Notes: generated by a model from the sequence alone, not told the origin. Numbered from the stretch's first letter, positions 7,994-19,798 are shown. The stretch: 64,000 nucleotides of DNA from Streptomyces sp. TN58 (GCF_001941845.1 NZ_CP018870.1:5866001-5930000), one strand, 5' to 3'. A program made the numbers and translations.

Positions 7994-9241
7994 ATGGTGC
8001 ACATCCGTGACGTACCCGAGGCCGACATCGACCGCGCCCTGGAGCTCGCCTACCTGGTCTTCCACGACCGGCCCGAGAAGGAGGCCCGCGAGCGCCACCA
8101 CGCGCTCCTCGGGCGCTGCGACCGGATCGGCGCCTACGACGGGGACGCCCTGGTCGGCTTCATGGCCGCGCACGACTTCAGCCTCTCGGTGCCCGGGGCG
8201 GACCTGCCCTGCCCCGGGCTCACCTTCGTCTGCGTCGCGCCCACCCACCGGCGCCGCGGCGTGCTCACCGCACTGATGACGCAGATGATGCGGCGCGCCA
8301 CCGACGCGCGGAGCCCCATCGCCGCCCTCTGGGCCTCCGAGGCCGCCATCTACGGCCGCTTCGGCTTCGGCGGGGCCACCACCGGCGCCACCATCGAGAT
8401 CGACTCCACCCGGCCGCTGGCCCTGCGCATCGACCCCGATCCCCGCCCGCTGCGACTCGTCGACCCGGACGAGGCCGTCGACGTGATCGCACCCCACCAC
8501 GAGGCGGCCCGCGCCGGCCGGGCCGGCCGGCCCAGCCGCAGCCCGGACCGCTGGCGCGACGAATGGCTGGTCGAACAGGACGAGGAGGACGAGGAGTTGA
8601 GCCCGCCCCGGATCATCGTCCTGGGGGATCCGGGCGAACCCGTCGCCGGATACGTCCTCTACCGCACGAAGCCCGAGCAGGCCGGCGCCGGGGACGCCGG
8701 GGCCGGCGCCCGCTCCGCCGGCCTGGTGCGGGTCGACGAACTGGAGGCGGAGACCCCGGCGGTCGCCGCCGCCCTGTGGGAGTGCGTGGCCGCCGTCGAC
8801 CTCACCGGCAAGGTCTCCGCGTGGGGCCGCCCGCCCGACGACCCGCTCCTGCACTTCGCCGCCGACCGGGACCAGGTCCGGGTCACCGCCCAGTTCCCCG
8901 CGCTGTGGCTGCGCCTGGTCGACGTACGCGCGGCGCTGACCGCCCGGTCCTGGGCCGCGCCGGTGGAACTGGTGCTGGAGGTGCACGACGTACGGCTGCC
9001 CGACAACGCCGGGCGCTTCCGGCTCAAGGCCGGGCCGGACGGGGTGACGTACGGCCACGCCGACGGCGCCCCCGACCTGGCCCTCGACGTCCGCGAACTG
9101 GCCGCCTGCTACCTGGGCGGCACCCGGGTCGCCGACCTCGTCGCGGCCGGGCTCGTGCAGGAGCACACACCCGGCGCGGCGGCGGCCCTGGACGACGCCC
9201 TGCGCACGCCCCTACTGCCGCACACGGCCGACGAGTTCTAG
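7994..9241 (+). CDS. eis: Eis-type GNAT acetyltransferase
   Basis: A 415-residue protein with the three-part layout of the Eis family: an N-terminal GNAT domain with the acetyl-CoA loop VAPTHRRRGVLTALM (around residues 76-90), a second GNAT-like region, and a C-terminal SCP2/sterol-carrier-like domain. The chain ends in Phe; in Mycobacterium tuberculosis Eis the C-terminal Phe carboxylate takes part in catalysis, so this ending fits an active enzyme. Family members acetylate amines including aminoglycosides and protein lysines; the substrate here is unknown. No strong ribosome-binding site precedes ATG 7994. The TAG stop lies inside the left arm of a large hairpin. Confidence 0.85.
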   Translation: MVHIRDVPEADIDRALELAYLVFHDRPEKEARERHHALLGRCDRIGAYDGDALVGFMAAHDFSLSVPGADLPCPGLTFVCVAPTHRRRGVLTALMTQMMRRATDARSPIAALWASEAAIYGRFGFGGATTGATIEIDSTRPLALRIDPDPRPLRLVDPDEAVDVIAPHHEAARAGRAGRPSRSPDRWRDEWLVEQDEEDEELSPPRIIVLGDPGEPVAGYVLYRTKPEQAGAGDAGAGARSAGLVRVDELEAETPAVAAALWECVAAVDLTGKVSAWGRPPDDPLLHFAADRDQVRVTAQFPALWLRLVDVRAALTARSWAAPVELVLEVHDVRLPDNAGRFRLKAGPDGVTYGHADGAPDLALDVRELAACYLGGTRVADLVAAGLVQEHTPGAAAALDDALRTPLLPHTADEF

Positions 9242-9335
9242 GGCCTGTATCGAGTTGCCCCGCGGCGTCCCGCACGCCGAGGGCACGCACCGAACGCCGC
9301 TCCTTGCTCCACGGGGCAGCTCGATACAGGCCCTA
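9239..9335. terminator. Large inverted repeat between convergent genes
   Basis: Arms of 23 bp (9239-9261 and 9313-9335) match with one mismatch and enclose 51 bp in which GCGGCGT (9262) can pair with ACGCCGC (9294-9300). The left arm contains the eis stop codon. It probably serves as a two-way terminator for eis and geoA. Confidence 0.6.
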
Positions 9336-9395
9336 GGGCGTGTGTCCGGCGGCGGCGGTGGGGGCCCGTCGGCCCGGCCCCCACCGCCGCCGGGC

Positions 9396-11690
<2,295 letters not shown>

Positions 11691-11730
11691 CTACCCGCGG
11701 TGTCAGCGGGACAAGGAGGAGTTCACCGCA

Positions 11731-13854
11731 TCAGGTGACGGAGGTGTCGGTGGGTGACGCGCCGGCCTGGTGGGGGACGACGGGGGAGGGCGTGGTGGGG
11801 GGCTGGGGGAGGGGCTGGGGGAGGGGCTGGGGGACGGACGGGGAGTGGGGCTGGGGCTGAGGCCGGGAGGGCCGGCCGAACTGCTCAGCCTGCATCCGGA
11901 ACATCGACGCGTACCGGCCGCCGAGCGCCAGCAGCTCCTCATGGCCGCCCTGTTCCACGAGCCGCCCCTCGTGCAGCACGTAGATCACGTCGGCGAACCG
12001 AACGCCGGACATCCGGTGCGTGACGAGTACGACGGCGCGCTGCGGCCCCGCAAGCCCCCGGATGCTGTCGAAGGCGGCGATCTCCGCCTCCGGGTCCAGC
12101 GCGGACGTGGGCTCGTCCACGACGATCACCCGCGCGTCCCGGTAGCGGGTCCGGGCCAGGCCGAACTTCTGCCACTGGCCCCCCGAGAGCTCCGACGCGC
12201 CCCTGAACACCCGGGCCAGCAGCGTCTCGTAGCCGTTCGGAAGCTTCTCGACCACCCGGTCGGCCCCCGCGTACCGGGCCGCGGCGACCACGTCCGCCGC
12301 CCGCCGCTCCGCCGCCTCGGTCCCGTCCTCCTCGGTCCCGTCCTCCTCGGTCCCGTCCTCTCCGGCCCCGTCCTCTCCGGGCCGGCCGATGGCGATGTTG
12401 GTGCGGGCGGTCACCGGCCACCGCTCGAAGTCCTGGGTCAGCAGCGCGACCCGGTCGAAGACCTGCTCCCGGGCGGCGTCCCGTACCTCGACGCCGTCCC
12501 AGGTCAGCGAGCCGGAGTCGGGCAGGTGGAGTCCGGCGAGGAGTTTGACCAGGGTGCTCTTGCCGGAGCCGTTCTCCCCGACCAGCGCGACGACCTGGCC
12601 CGCCTCGATGGTCAGGGAGATCCCGTCGAGCGCGGGCTCGTCCCGGTCCGGGTAGCCGAAGCGGACGTCCTCCAGCCGGACCGTTCCCAACCGCTCCGGC
12701 AGCGGCAGCCCGCCGCGCGGGATGGCCCGCCGGCCCGCCTCGGCGACGAACCGCTCCAGGTCCCGTACGTAAAGGGACTCCTCGTGCAGGGTGTTGGTGG
12801 TGGCCACCAGCGCGCCGAGGCTCGCCGACCCGGTGCGCACCGCGATCACGGCCGTGCCGGCGACGGCGAGGTCCATCCGGCCGGTGACGATGAGCGCGAC
12901 CATCGCCCCGTACGTGACCAGCGCGGCCGCTCCGGAGAGCGCGGCGGCCAGCAGCTCCGTGGCGGCCTTGTCCCTGGCCAGGCGGGTCGCCTCGGTCTCG
13001 GCGACCTCGGCCATGTTGCGGTAGTGGCCCAGCAGGTACCGGCCGACGCCGTGCACCCGTACCTCCGCAGCCGACGTGCGGGAGATCAGCAGCTGGCCGA
13101 TGAGCCGCGCAGCCCGTACGTGCTCGACCCAGGTGATGACCGACAGATAGCGGCGCTGCGCCACGCGCATCGCGCCCCAGCCGCGCGGGGCGGCGATCAG
13201 CAGCAGCATGGGCAGCAGCAGCGGGTGCAGCACCGTGAGGACGCCGGCCGTGGCGACCAGGGAGATGACCCCGCCGAGGGTGGCCACGCACGCGCCGACC
13301 GTACGGCGGGCCGAGGGCGGCCCCCACTGGGCGCTGTCCAGCAGCCGCCGGAACTCCCCGTCCTCGATGGCTTCGAGTTCCACCTCGACGGCGGCCTTCA
13401 GGTACTGCTCGTACGCGGCCCGTTCGATCTTCGGCTCCAGCCGTCCGGCGGCCGCCGTGGACCGGGAGGCCAGTACGGCGCCCAGTACGGCGACCAGCGC
13501 TCCCGCGGCCAGGGCCGGCAGGGCGGCGTGCAGCCGCTCGGCGGGACTGCCCGCGCCGAGCAGCGTACGCAGCACCTCGCTCAGGACGAGCAGCCCGACG
13601 GCGGAGGTGACCCCCTGCCCCGCCTCGGAGGCGGCGACGGTCAGCAGCGCCGGCCGGTCGGTGACCCAGGCCAGGCGCAGGGTCCCGGCGACCATGCGGG
13701 GCATGGAGCGCAGGGTGGACAGCAGCCGCCCTTCGAGGCGGGCGTAGTCGTGGTTGGACCAGCCGGCGTCGTAGCGCAGGGGCCCGCCGAAGAGCCGCCG
13801 CTCGCTCGCCGAGACGGCGGGCTGGAGGGCCGCGGGACGCTTGAGAAGCCTCAT
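11731..13854 (-). CDS. ABC transporter, fused permease and ATPase
   Basis: A 707-residue half-transporter of the exporter type. The N-terminal half has several hydrophobic segments (about 70-340). The ATPase half shows Walker A GENGSGKST near 430, the signature LSGGQ and Walker B VIVVDEPTSALD, followed by an H-loop (LVTHRMSG). It should work as a homodimer in the membrane; the cargo is unknown. Two low-complexity segments are encoded by tandem DNA repeats: an acidic EDGTEEDGTEEDGT run inside the ATPase domain (near 500) and a Pro/Gln-rich tail (PQPLPQPLPQP). Nearby geosmin synthase is on the same strand, but a hairpin separates them, so a functional link is only a guess. Confidence 0.88.
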   Translation of the reverse strand: MRLLKRPAALQPAVSASERRLFGGPLRYDAGWSNHDYARLEGRLLSTLRSMPRMVAGTLRLAWVTDRPALLTVAASEAGQGVTSAVGLLVLSEVLRTLLGAGSPAERLHAALPALAAGALVAVLGAVLASRSTAAAGRLEPKIERAAYEQYLKAAVEVELEAIEDGEFRRLLDSAQWGPPSARRTVGACVATLGGVISLVATAGVLTVLHPLLLPMLLLIAAPRGWGAMRVAQRRYLSVITWVEHVRAARLIGQLLISRTSAAEVRVHGVGRYLLGHYRNMAEVAETEATRLARDKAATELLAAALSGAAALVTYGAMVALIVTGRMDLAVAGTAVIAVRTGSASLGALVATTNTLHEESLYVRDLERFVAEAGRRAIPRGGLPLPERLGTVRLEDVRFGYPDRDEPALDGISLTIEAGQVVALVGENGSGKSTLVKLLAGLHLPDSGSLTWDGVEVRDAAREQVFDRVALLTQDFERWPVTARTNIAIGRPGEDGAGEDGTEEDGTEEDGTEAAERRAADVVAAARYAGADRVVEKLPNGYETLLARVFRGASELSGGQWQKFGLARTRYRDARVIVVDEPTSALDPEAEIAAFDSIRGLAGPQRAVVLVTHRMSGVRFADVIYVLHEGRLVEQGGHEELLALGGRYASMFRMQAEQFGRPSRPQPQPHSPSVPQPLPQPLPQPPTTPSPVVPHQAGASPTDTSVT

Positions 13855-14144
13855 GCGCGGCCACCTCCGCCCACTGCCGGGTCGAACACCACATGTACGT
13901 GCACGGATCGCAAGATTCCTCCCGAGGCGCTGCGGCTGCGGACTGACGCCGGAAGAACGTGGCTGCTCAGAGCGGCGTCACGGCCCACGGGGAACGAACG
14001 CCCGCACGCACTTGCGACGCCGACCCGGACCCCAACGGCGGCCCGGGCGCCGGCCCGTTCGAATCACCCGGAGGTGTCGATGCCCCCTTGTGAGGGATTG
14101 CGCCGATGGTTCACCGGCGGGGGGTGGTCTCGTACGGTTCGGGG
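13855..14144. other. Divergent intergenic region, ABC gene / Imm49 gene
   Basis: About 290 bp separate the divergent starts. Promoters for both genes must lie here, but I see no convincing -35/-10 pair, repeat or operator. Confidence 0.3.
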
Positions 14145-15641
14145 ATGGATCGAGACAAGTCAGTCGGAGTTGGCGGCGAGAGTGTTGAGGAGTTGCTGCG
14201 CGGGGTGCACGCGCGGTTGTTGCCCGTCGGGATGGTGACTGCGGAGGTCGCCGCCGGGATGCGGTACGCGCGGGTCGTGGCCGACGAGCTGGTCTACGCG
14301 TACGCCTTCGACGGGCCCACCAGCGTGCGGTCGCTCACCGACGCGGACGTGGAGCGTGTCGGGATCGAGGAGCTGGGACAGGCGGCGCGGGCCAATCTGA
14401 TGCGGGTGCCCGTCCGGTACGAGGAGATCGCCCTGGAGGGGCGGGCCACGCTGCACTCCGTCTACGGCGACTCGCACTTCGTGGCCTCCAAGGCGCTGTA
14501 CCTGGGGGAACTGGCGCGCAAGGTCACCGGCGAGTCGCTGCCGCACGCCGGTGCCCTCGTCGTCGTCCCGACCCGGCATCTGCTGGCCTTCCACCCGATA
14601 GCCGACGGCTCGGTGGTGCAGGCCCTCAACGACCTGGCGACCTACGGCCTCGGCGCCTACGAGGACGGGCCCGGGAGCCTGTCGCCGCGCGTGTACTGGT
14701 GGCACCGGGGCGGCCTGACCTCGCTCACCGTCGTCGACGAGGAGACGCGTACGCTGTCGCTCCGGCCGCCGCAGGAGCTGGTGGCCCTGATGAAGGGCCT
14801 GGTCCGTCTCGACCGGGCCGGCCGGATCCGCGTGGGGAGAGCCGCCCCGGGGCCGGCCGAGCTGACGCGTGCGACCGTCGAGTCCGTGGCGCGGCTCGCG
14901 CAGGACCCGTCGGGGCTCGGTGACGCCTTCGCCTCGGCACTGGCGCTGGCCCATGTCCGGTGCACCGCCGATCCCGTCGCGTCCGAGATCGACACGTGGG
15001 ACGCGTGGGAAACGGCCGTACGGCTCGGTACCGCGCTGTTCACCGGCTCCGGGCCGGAGCAGTGGTGTCTGGGCGAGGGGAACACCCTGCGGCTGCCCGC
15101 CACGCCCGCGGCGCCGCCCGCGGACGCCCGCGCCTGGCTCGACGCCGTCTACCTCGCGCTCGTCTGCCGGGCGCACGACCGGGTGGCCCGGCTGTGCGAG
15201 GTGCCCTTGGAGGTGCTGCGGCAGGACGACACCGTCGACGTCCACGTCCTGCACTGGATCGAGGCCCTGCGGACCTACCTCTCCGGCGGCCCCACCGACG
15301 CGGTCGTGGAGAAGCTGCTCGCCGCCATGCAGACGTCCCTGCCCGAGGCGCTGACCCACGCGCCGGACGAGTTCGTCAACGGTGTGGACTTCCAGCCGGT
15401 GGCGCTCTTCCACCGCCTCTTCACCCGTGAGCACGAGACCTTCGCCGAGGTGCTGCCCGAGGCCATCGCCGAACACGGCGGTTACTGGCGGGAGTCCGGG
15501 GCGCCGCGCGCCCGGGTGGCGCTCGGCGTGCTCGCCATGGCCTGCCTCGCCCACGACCAGGGCTTCCCGATCGACCCGGAGGGGCTGGCGTACCTGCCCC
15601 GCCACCTCGTCGACGGCAAGCGCGTCGAGGACATCTCCTGA
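14145..15641 (+). CDS. YtpQ/DUF1444-like plus Imm49 family protein
   Basis: The C-terminal half of this 498-residue protein (about 245-498) matches the Imm49 family found in polymorphic-toxin immunity. It shows the typical blocks ASALALAHVRC, LGTALFTGSG, WLDAVYLALVCRAHDRV and LGVLAMACLAHDQGFPID. The N-terminal half resembles YtpQ/DUF1444 proteins (VPVRYEEIALEG, LVVVPTRHLLAFHPI, NDLATYGLGAYEDGPG). No toxin gene adjoins it and there is no signal peptide, so it should be cytosolic. ATG 14145 is preferred; an in-frame ATG at 14106 is also possible and neither has a strong Shine-Dalgarno match. The immunity role is inferred from the family name only, since many Streptomyces paralogues occur alone. 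Confidence 0.65.
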   Translation: MDRDKSVGVGGESVEELLRGVHARLLPVGMVTAEVAAGMRYARVVADELVYAYAFDGPTSVRSLTDADVERVGIEELGQAARANLMRVPVRYEEIALEGRATLHSVYGDSHFVASKALYLGELARKVTGESLPHAGALVVVPTRHLLAFHPIADGSVVQALNDLATYGLGAYEDGPGSLSPRVYWWHRGGLTSLTVVDEETRTLSLRPPQELVALMKGLVRLDRAGRIRVGRAAPGPAELTRATVESVARLAQDPSGLGDAFASALALAHVRCTADPVASEIDTWDAWETAVRLGTALFTGSGPEQWCLGEGNTLRLPATPAAPPADARAWLDAVYLALVCRAHDRVARLCEVPLEVLRQDDTVDVHVLHWIEALRTYLSGGPTDAVVEKLLAAMQTSLPEALTHAPDEFVNGVDFQPVALFHRLFTREHETFAEVLPEAIAEHGGYWRESGAPRARVALGVLAMACLAHDQGFPIDPEGLAYLPRHLVDGKRVEDIS

Positions 15642-15775
15642 CACACCGGCGGCGTGCCGCAACGCGAGCTGATTGTCCGATTGGGTTAGGTTTGCCCACG
15701 TGTGTGGTGCCGACCCCTGCCCTCCGGCCGTGCGCGTACTCGGGGTGCGCGGATCCGGCCGGAGCAGGGCGCCGC

Positions 15776-15830
15776 GCGAAGGCCGTCCTCCCCACGCCCG
15801 TCGACGGGTGCGGGGGAGGACGGCCTTCGC
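15776..15830. terminator. Long perfect hairpin between convergent Imm49 and cobN genes
   Basis: An 18-bp perfect stem (15776-15793 with 15813-15830, GCGAAGGCCGTCCTCCCC) encloses a small inner stem. It lies between convergent stops and is well placed as a bidirectional terminator. Confidence 0.8.
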
Positions 15831-15877
15831 CGTGCGGCCCGTGTACGGCCGCCGAGCGGCCGCAGGCGGATGTGGTC

Positions 15878-18800
15878 CTACTCCGCCTCACCCTCCAGAT
15901 TGCCCTCGGTCTCCAGGTACACCTGGCGCAGCGCTTCGAGGATCCGCGCGTCCGGCTTCTCCCACATGCCGCGCGACTCCGCTTCGAGGAGGCGTTCCGC
16001 GATGCCGTGCAGCGCCCACGGGTTGGCCTCCTCCAGGAACGCCCGGTTGGCCGGGTCCAGGACGTACGCCTCGGTGAGCTTGTCGTACATCCAGTCCGCG
16101 ACGACGCCCGTCGTGGCGTCGTAGCCGAAGAGGTAGTCCACCGTGGCCGCGAGCTCGAAGGCGCCCTTGTAGCCGTGGCGGCGCATCGCCTCGATCCACT
16201 TCGGGTTCACGACGCGGGCGCGGAAGACCCGCGAGGTCTCCTCCACCAGGGTGCGCGTCTTGACCGTCTCCGGGCGGGTGGAGTCGCCGATGTACGCCTC
16301 CGGGGCCGTGCCCCGCAGCGCGCGTACGGTGGCCACCATGCCGCCGTGGTACTGGAAGTAGTCGTCCGAGTCCGCGATGTCGTGCTCGCGGGTGTCGGTG
16401 TTCTTCGCCGCGACCGTGATCCGCTTGTAGGCCGTCTCCATCTCGTCCCGCGCGGGCCGGCCTTCGAGGCCGCGGCCGTAGGCGTAACCGCCCCACACCG
16501 TGTACACCTCCGCCAGGTCGGCGTCCGTACGCCAGTCGCGGGAGTCGATCAGCTGCAGGATGCCCGCCCCGTACGTACCCGGGCGCGAGCCGAAGATACG
16601 GGTCGTCGCACGGCGCTCGTCACCGTGCAGGGCCAGATCCGCCTGCGCGTGCGCGCGTACGAAGTTGCCGGACTCCGGCTCCTCCAGCGAGGCCGCGAGC
16701 CGCACCGCGTCGTCCAGCAGGCCGATCACGTGCGGGAACGCGTCGCGGAAGAAGCCCGAGATGCGCAGCGTCACATCGATGCGCGGCCGGCCCAGCTCCG
16801 CGAGCGGGATGGGCTCCAGCCCGGTCACGCGCCGCGAGGCCTCGTCCCAGACCGGGCGGATGCCGAGCAGCGCCAGAGCCTCGGCGATGTCGTCGCCCGC
16901 CGTGCGCATCGCGCTCGTACCCCACAGGGACAGGCCGACCGAGGCCGGCCACTCGCCGTTGTCGGTGCGGTAGCGCGTGAGCAGGGAGTCGGCCAGGGCC
17001 TGGCCCGTCTCCCACGCGAGGCGGGACGGGACGGCCTTGGGGTCGACCGAGTAGAAGTTGCGGCCCGTCGGCAGGACGTTCACCAGACCGCGCAGCGGCG
17101 AACCGGAGGGGCCTGCCGGCACGAACCGGCCGTCGAGGGCCGCGACCACGTGGGCGATCTCGTCCGTGGTGCCCGCCAGGCGCGGCACGACCTCGTTCGC
17201 CGCGAAGGCCAGGACCGCCCCCACCTCCGGGGAGTGGTCCGCCGCGACCGCGGAGACCGCGGCGGGGTCCCAGCCCGCGTCCTCCATCGCCTGCACCAGG
17301 GCGCGGGCCGTCTCCTCGACGGCGTCGGCCGAGGTACGGGTGGCCGCGGACTCGTCCAGGCCCAGCGCCTCGCGCAGACCCGGAAGGGCGGCGGTGCCGC
17401 CCCAGATCTGCCGGGCGCGCAAAATCGCCAGGACCAGGTTGACCCGGGCCTCACCCGACGGCGCGCCGCCCAGGACGTGCAGGCCGTCGCGGATCTGGGC
17501 GTCCTTGACCTCGCACAGCCAGCCGTCGACGTGCAGCAGGAAGTCGTCGAAGCCGTCGTCGTCCGGACGCTCCTCCAGTCCCAGGTCGTGGTCGAGCTTC
17601 GCCGCCTGGATCAGCGTCCAGATCTGCGCGCGGATCGCCGGCAGCTTCGCCGGGTCCATCGCGGAGATCTGTGCGTACTCGTCCAGGTGCTGCTCCAGCC
17701 GTGCGATGTCGCCGTACGACTCCGCGCGCGCCATCGGCGGCACCAGGTGGTCGACCAGGGTGGCGTGCACGCGGCGCTTGGCCTGCGTGCCCTCGCCCGG
17801 GTCGTTGACCAGGAACGGGTAGACAAGGGGCAGGTCGCCGAGGGCGGCGTCCGGGGCGCAGGCCGCGGACAGGCCGGCGTTCTTGCCGGGCAGCCACTCC
17901 AGGTTGCCGTGCTTGCCCAGGTGGATCATGGCGTCGGCGCCGAAGCCGCCGTCCTCCGCGCGCGCCTGGATCCAGCGGTACGCGGCCAGGTAGTGGTGCG
18001 AGGGCGGCAGATCGGGGTCGTGATAGATCGCGATCGGGTTCTCGCCGAAGCCGCGCGGCGGCTGGATGAGGATCAGGAGGTTCCCGCGGCGCAGGGCGGC
18101 CAGGACGATGTCGCCCTCCGGGTTCGCGGAACGGTCCACGAACATGCTGCCCGGGGCCTCGCCCCAGTGCTCCTCGACGCTGTCGCGCAGCTCGGCCGGC
18201 AGCTCGGCGAACCAGCGCTTGTAGTCGGCGGCGGGGATGCGGACCGGGTTGCGGGCCAGCTGCTCCTCGGTGAGCCAGTCCTGGTCGTGGCCGCCGGCCT
18301 CGATCAGGGCGCGGATCAGCTCGTCGCCGTCGCCCGACACCAGGCCGGGGATCTCGGTGACCGGGCCGAAGTCGTAGCCCTCGGCGATCAGGGTGCGCAG
18401 CAGCTCCACCGCGCTGGCCGGGGTGTCCAGGCCGACGGCGTTGCCGATGCGGGAGTGCTTGGTCGGGTACGCCGAGAGGACGAGCGCGATCCTCTTGTCG
18501 CGGCGCTCGATGTGGCGCAGCCGGGCGTGGCGTACGGCGATGCCCGCGACCCGGGAGGCCCGCTCGTGGTCGGCGACGTAGGCGGGCAGGCCGTCCTCGT
18601 CGAACTCCTTGAAGGAGAACGGGACGGTGATCAGACGGCCGTCGAACTCCGGTACGGCGACCTGCGTCGCGGCGTCCAGCGGGGACAGCCCCTCGTCGTT
18701 GTCCTCCCAGGCGGAGCGGGAGCCGGTCAGGCACAGGGCCTGGAGGATCGGCACGCCGAGCGCGGCGAGCGCGCCCGCGTCCCAGGACTCGTCGTCCCCG

Positions 18801-19498
18801 CCCGCCGAGGCGGTGGCGGGCTTGGTGCCGCCGGCCGCGAGGACGGTGGTGACGACCGCGTCCGCGGACTTCAGGGCCTCGACGAGGGCCGGCTCGGGGC
18901 TGCGCAGGGAGGAGACGTACAGCGGGACCGGCCGGGCGCCGTGCGCCTCGATGGCCTCGCACAGGGCGTGCACGAAGCCGGTGTTGCCGCTCATCTGGTG
19001 GGCGCGGTAGTAGAGCACGGCGATCTCGGGGCCGTCCGTCCGCGGCGGCGTGGTGCGCTCCAGGGGTCCCCAGGTGGGTGCGGCGGCGGGCGGCTCGAAG
19101 CCGTGGCCGGTGAGCAGGACGGTGTCGGAGAGGAAGCGGGCCAGGTGTTCGAGGTTGGCCGGGCCGCCGTGCGCGAGGTAGGCGTGCGCCTCGGCCGCGA
19201 TGCCGATCGGGACGGTGGAGGCCTCCATCAGCTGGGCGTCCGGGGCCTGTTCGCCCGTCAGGACCACGACCGGGCGGGTCTGGCCGGGGGCCAGCAGCAG
19301 GTCCAGGCCGTCCTGCCAGGCGCGCAGGCCGCCGAGGAGGCGTACGACGACCAGGTCGGCGCCGTCGAGGAGGCCGGGGAGGTCGTCGAGGGGAAGGCGG
19401 GAGGGGTTCGCGAACCGGTACGGGACGGGGGCGTCCGCCGTGTTCGCCGCGCGGGCGCTGAGCAGATCGGTGTCGGACGTCGACAGCAGCAGGATCAT
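15878..19498 (-). CDS. cobN: Cobaltochelatase large subunit CobN
   Basis: At 1,206 residues this has the size and colinear blocks of CobN. Examples are AVLYYRAHQMSGN near 170, FGADAMIHLGKHGNLEWLPG near 530, and the C-terminal GYKGAFELAATVDYLFGYDA and GMWEKPDARILEALRQVY. CobN, with the CobS and CobT ATPase subunits (or ChlI/ChlD-like proteins in actinomycetes), inserts cobalt into hydrogenobyrinic acid a,c-diamide in the aerobic cobalamin route. The partner subunits are not in the window. It is monocistronic on the minus strand, followed by a strong hairpin and preceded by a cobalamin riboswitch, so it should be repressed by adenosylcobalamin. The start ATG at 19498 opens MILLLSTSDTDLLSA. Confidence 0.96.
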   Translation of the reverse strand: MILLLSTSDTDLLSARAANTADAPVPYRFANPSRLPLDDLPGLLDGADLVVVRLLGGLRAWQDGLDLLLAPGQTRPVVVLTGEQAPDAQLMEASTVPIGIAAEAHAYLAHGGPANLEHLARFLSDTVLLTGHGFEPPAAAPTWGPLERTTPPRTDGPEIAVLYYRAHQMSGNTGFVHALCEAIEAHGARPVPLYVSSLRSPEPALVEALKSADAVVTTVLAAGGTKPATASAGGDDESWDAGALAALGVPILQALCLTGSRSAWEDNDEGLSPLDAATQVAVPEFDGRLITVPFSFKEFDEDGLPAYVADHERASRVAGIAVRHARLRHIERRDKRIALVLSAYPTKHSRIGNAVGLDTPASAVELLRTLIAEGYDFGPVTEIPGLVSGDGDELIRALIEAGGHDQDWLTEEQLARNPVRIPAADYKRWFAELPAELRDSVEEHWGEAPGSMFVDRSANPEGDIVLAALRRGNLLILIQPPRGFGENPIAIYHDPDLPPSHHYLAAYRWIQARAEDGGFGADAMIHLGKHGNLEWLPGKNAGLSAACAPDAALGDLPLVYPFLVNDPGEGTQAKRRVHATLVDHLVPPMARAESYGDIARLEQHLDEYAQISAMDPAKLPAIRAQIWTLIQAAKLDHDLGLEERPDDDGFDDFLLHVDGWLCEVKDAQIRDGLHVLGGAPSGEARVNLVLAILRARQIWGGTAALPGLREALGLDESAATRTSADAVEETARALVQAMEDAGWDPAAVSAVAADHSPEVGAVLAFAANEVVPRLAGTTDEIAHVVAALDGRFVPAGPSGSPLRGLVNVLPTGRNFYSVDPKAVPSRLAWETGQALADSLLTRYRTDNGEWPASVGLSLWGTSAMRTAGDDIAEALALLGIRPVWDEASRRVTGLEPIPLAELGRPRIDVTLRISGFFRDAFPHVIGLLDDAVRLAASLEEPESGNFVRAHAQADLALHGDERRATTRIFGSRPGTYGAGILQLIDSRDWRTDADLAEVYTVWGGYAYGRGLEGRPARDEMETAYKRITVAAKNTDTREHDIADSDDYFQYHGGMVATVRALRGTAPEAYIGDSTRPETVKTRTLVEETSRVFRARVVNPKWIEAMRRHGYKGAFELAATVDYLFGYDATTGVVADWMYDKLTEAYVLDPANRAFLEEANPWALHGIAERLLEAESRGMWEKPDARILEALRQVYLETEGNLEGEAE

Positions 19499-19534
19499 GC
19501 GGCGGCAGGCCTTCCTCGGGGTTTCCGCGCCCCG

Positions 19535-19690
19535 GGCAGTGAGGACAGCGGGAGTTCCTGACTCACCCGGCCGTCTGGCTCTGCCGGGTTCACAGTGGCG
19601 GGACCGCGCCGGAATCGCACCGGGCTTCCTCCCATGTCGCCGTCCTCGGCGACGGCGGACCGTATGGAACGCCGGTGGTCATCCTAGGTG
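19535..19690 (-). ncRNA. Cobalamin riboswitch upstream of cobN
   Basis: Read on the minus strand, the leader has the conserved core of the adenosylcobalamin riboswitch: GGTGCGATTCC, then CCCGCCACTGT (the B12-box end GCCACTGT lies at 19592-19599), then GAGTCAGGA near 19555-19565. The core ends about 50 bases before the cobN ATG. A GC-rich stretch next to a GAGGAAGG ribosome-binding site could be the expression platform, acting on translation. Outer limits are approximate. Confidence 0.93.
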
Positions 19691-19696
19691 GCGGTG

Positions 19697-19770
19697 GGCT
19701 CCGCCGGTTGGGCGGGTGGCTCCGCCGGTTGGGCGGGTGGGTTGGCGGGTGGCTCCGCCGGTTGGGGCGG
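19697..19770. repeat. 21-bp direct repeats
   Basis: GGCTCCGCCGGTTGGGCGGG occurs at 19697 and 19718 (21 bp apart), with a third near-copy at 19751 after a 12-bp partial unit. It lies between the riboswitch promoter side and the 53-bp array. Confidence 0.75.
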
Positions 19771-19798
19771 GTGCGGTGCGCGGGTGCGGCGCCGTTGC

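Noticed and set aside
9239..9335. Insertion-sequence end
   Set aside because: No transposase gene or target duplication was seen; a bidirectional terminator explains the hairpin.
15676..15700. Iron-box-like word (GGGTTAGGTTTGCCC) before the cobN/Imm49 terminator
   Set aside because: Only half of the palindrome is present and no gene starts downstream on either strand.
15692..19561. 1,289-codon open frame on the plus strand opposite cobN
   Set aside because: It is the antisense shadow of cobN, with an Arg/Gly/Val-rich product and no sensible start signal.
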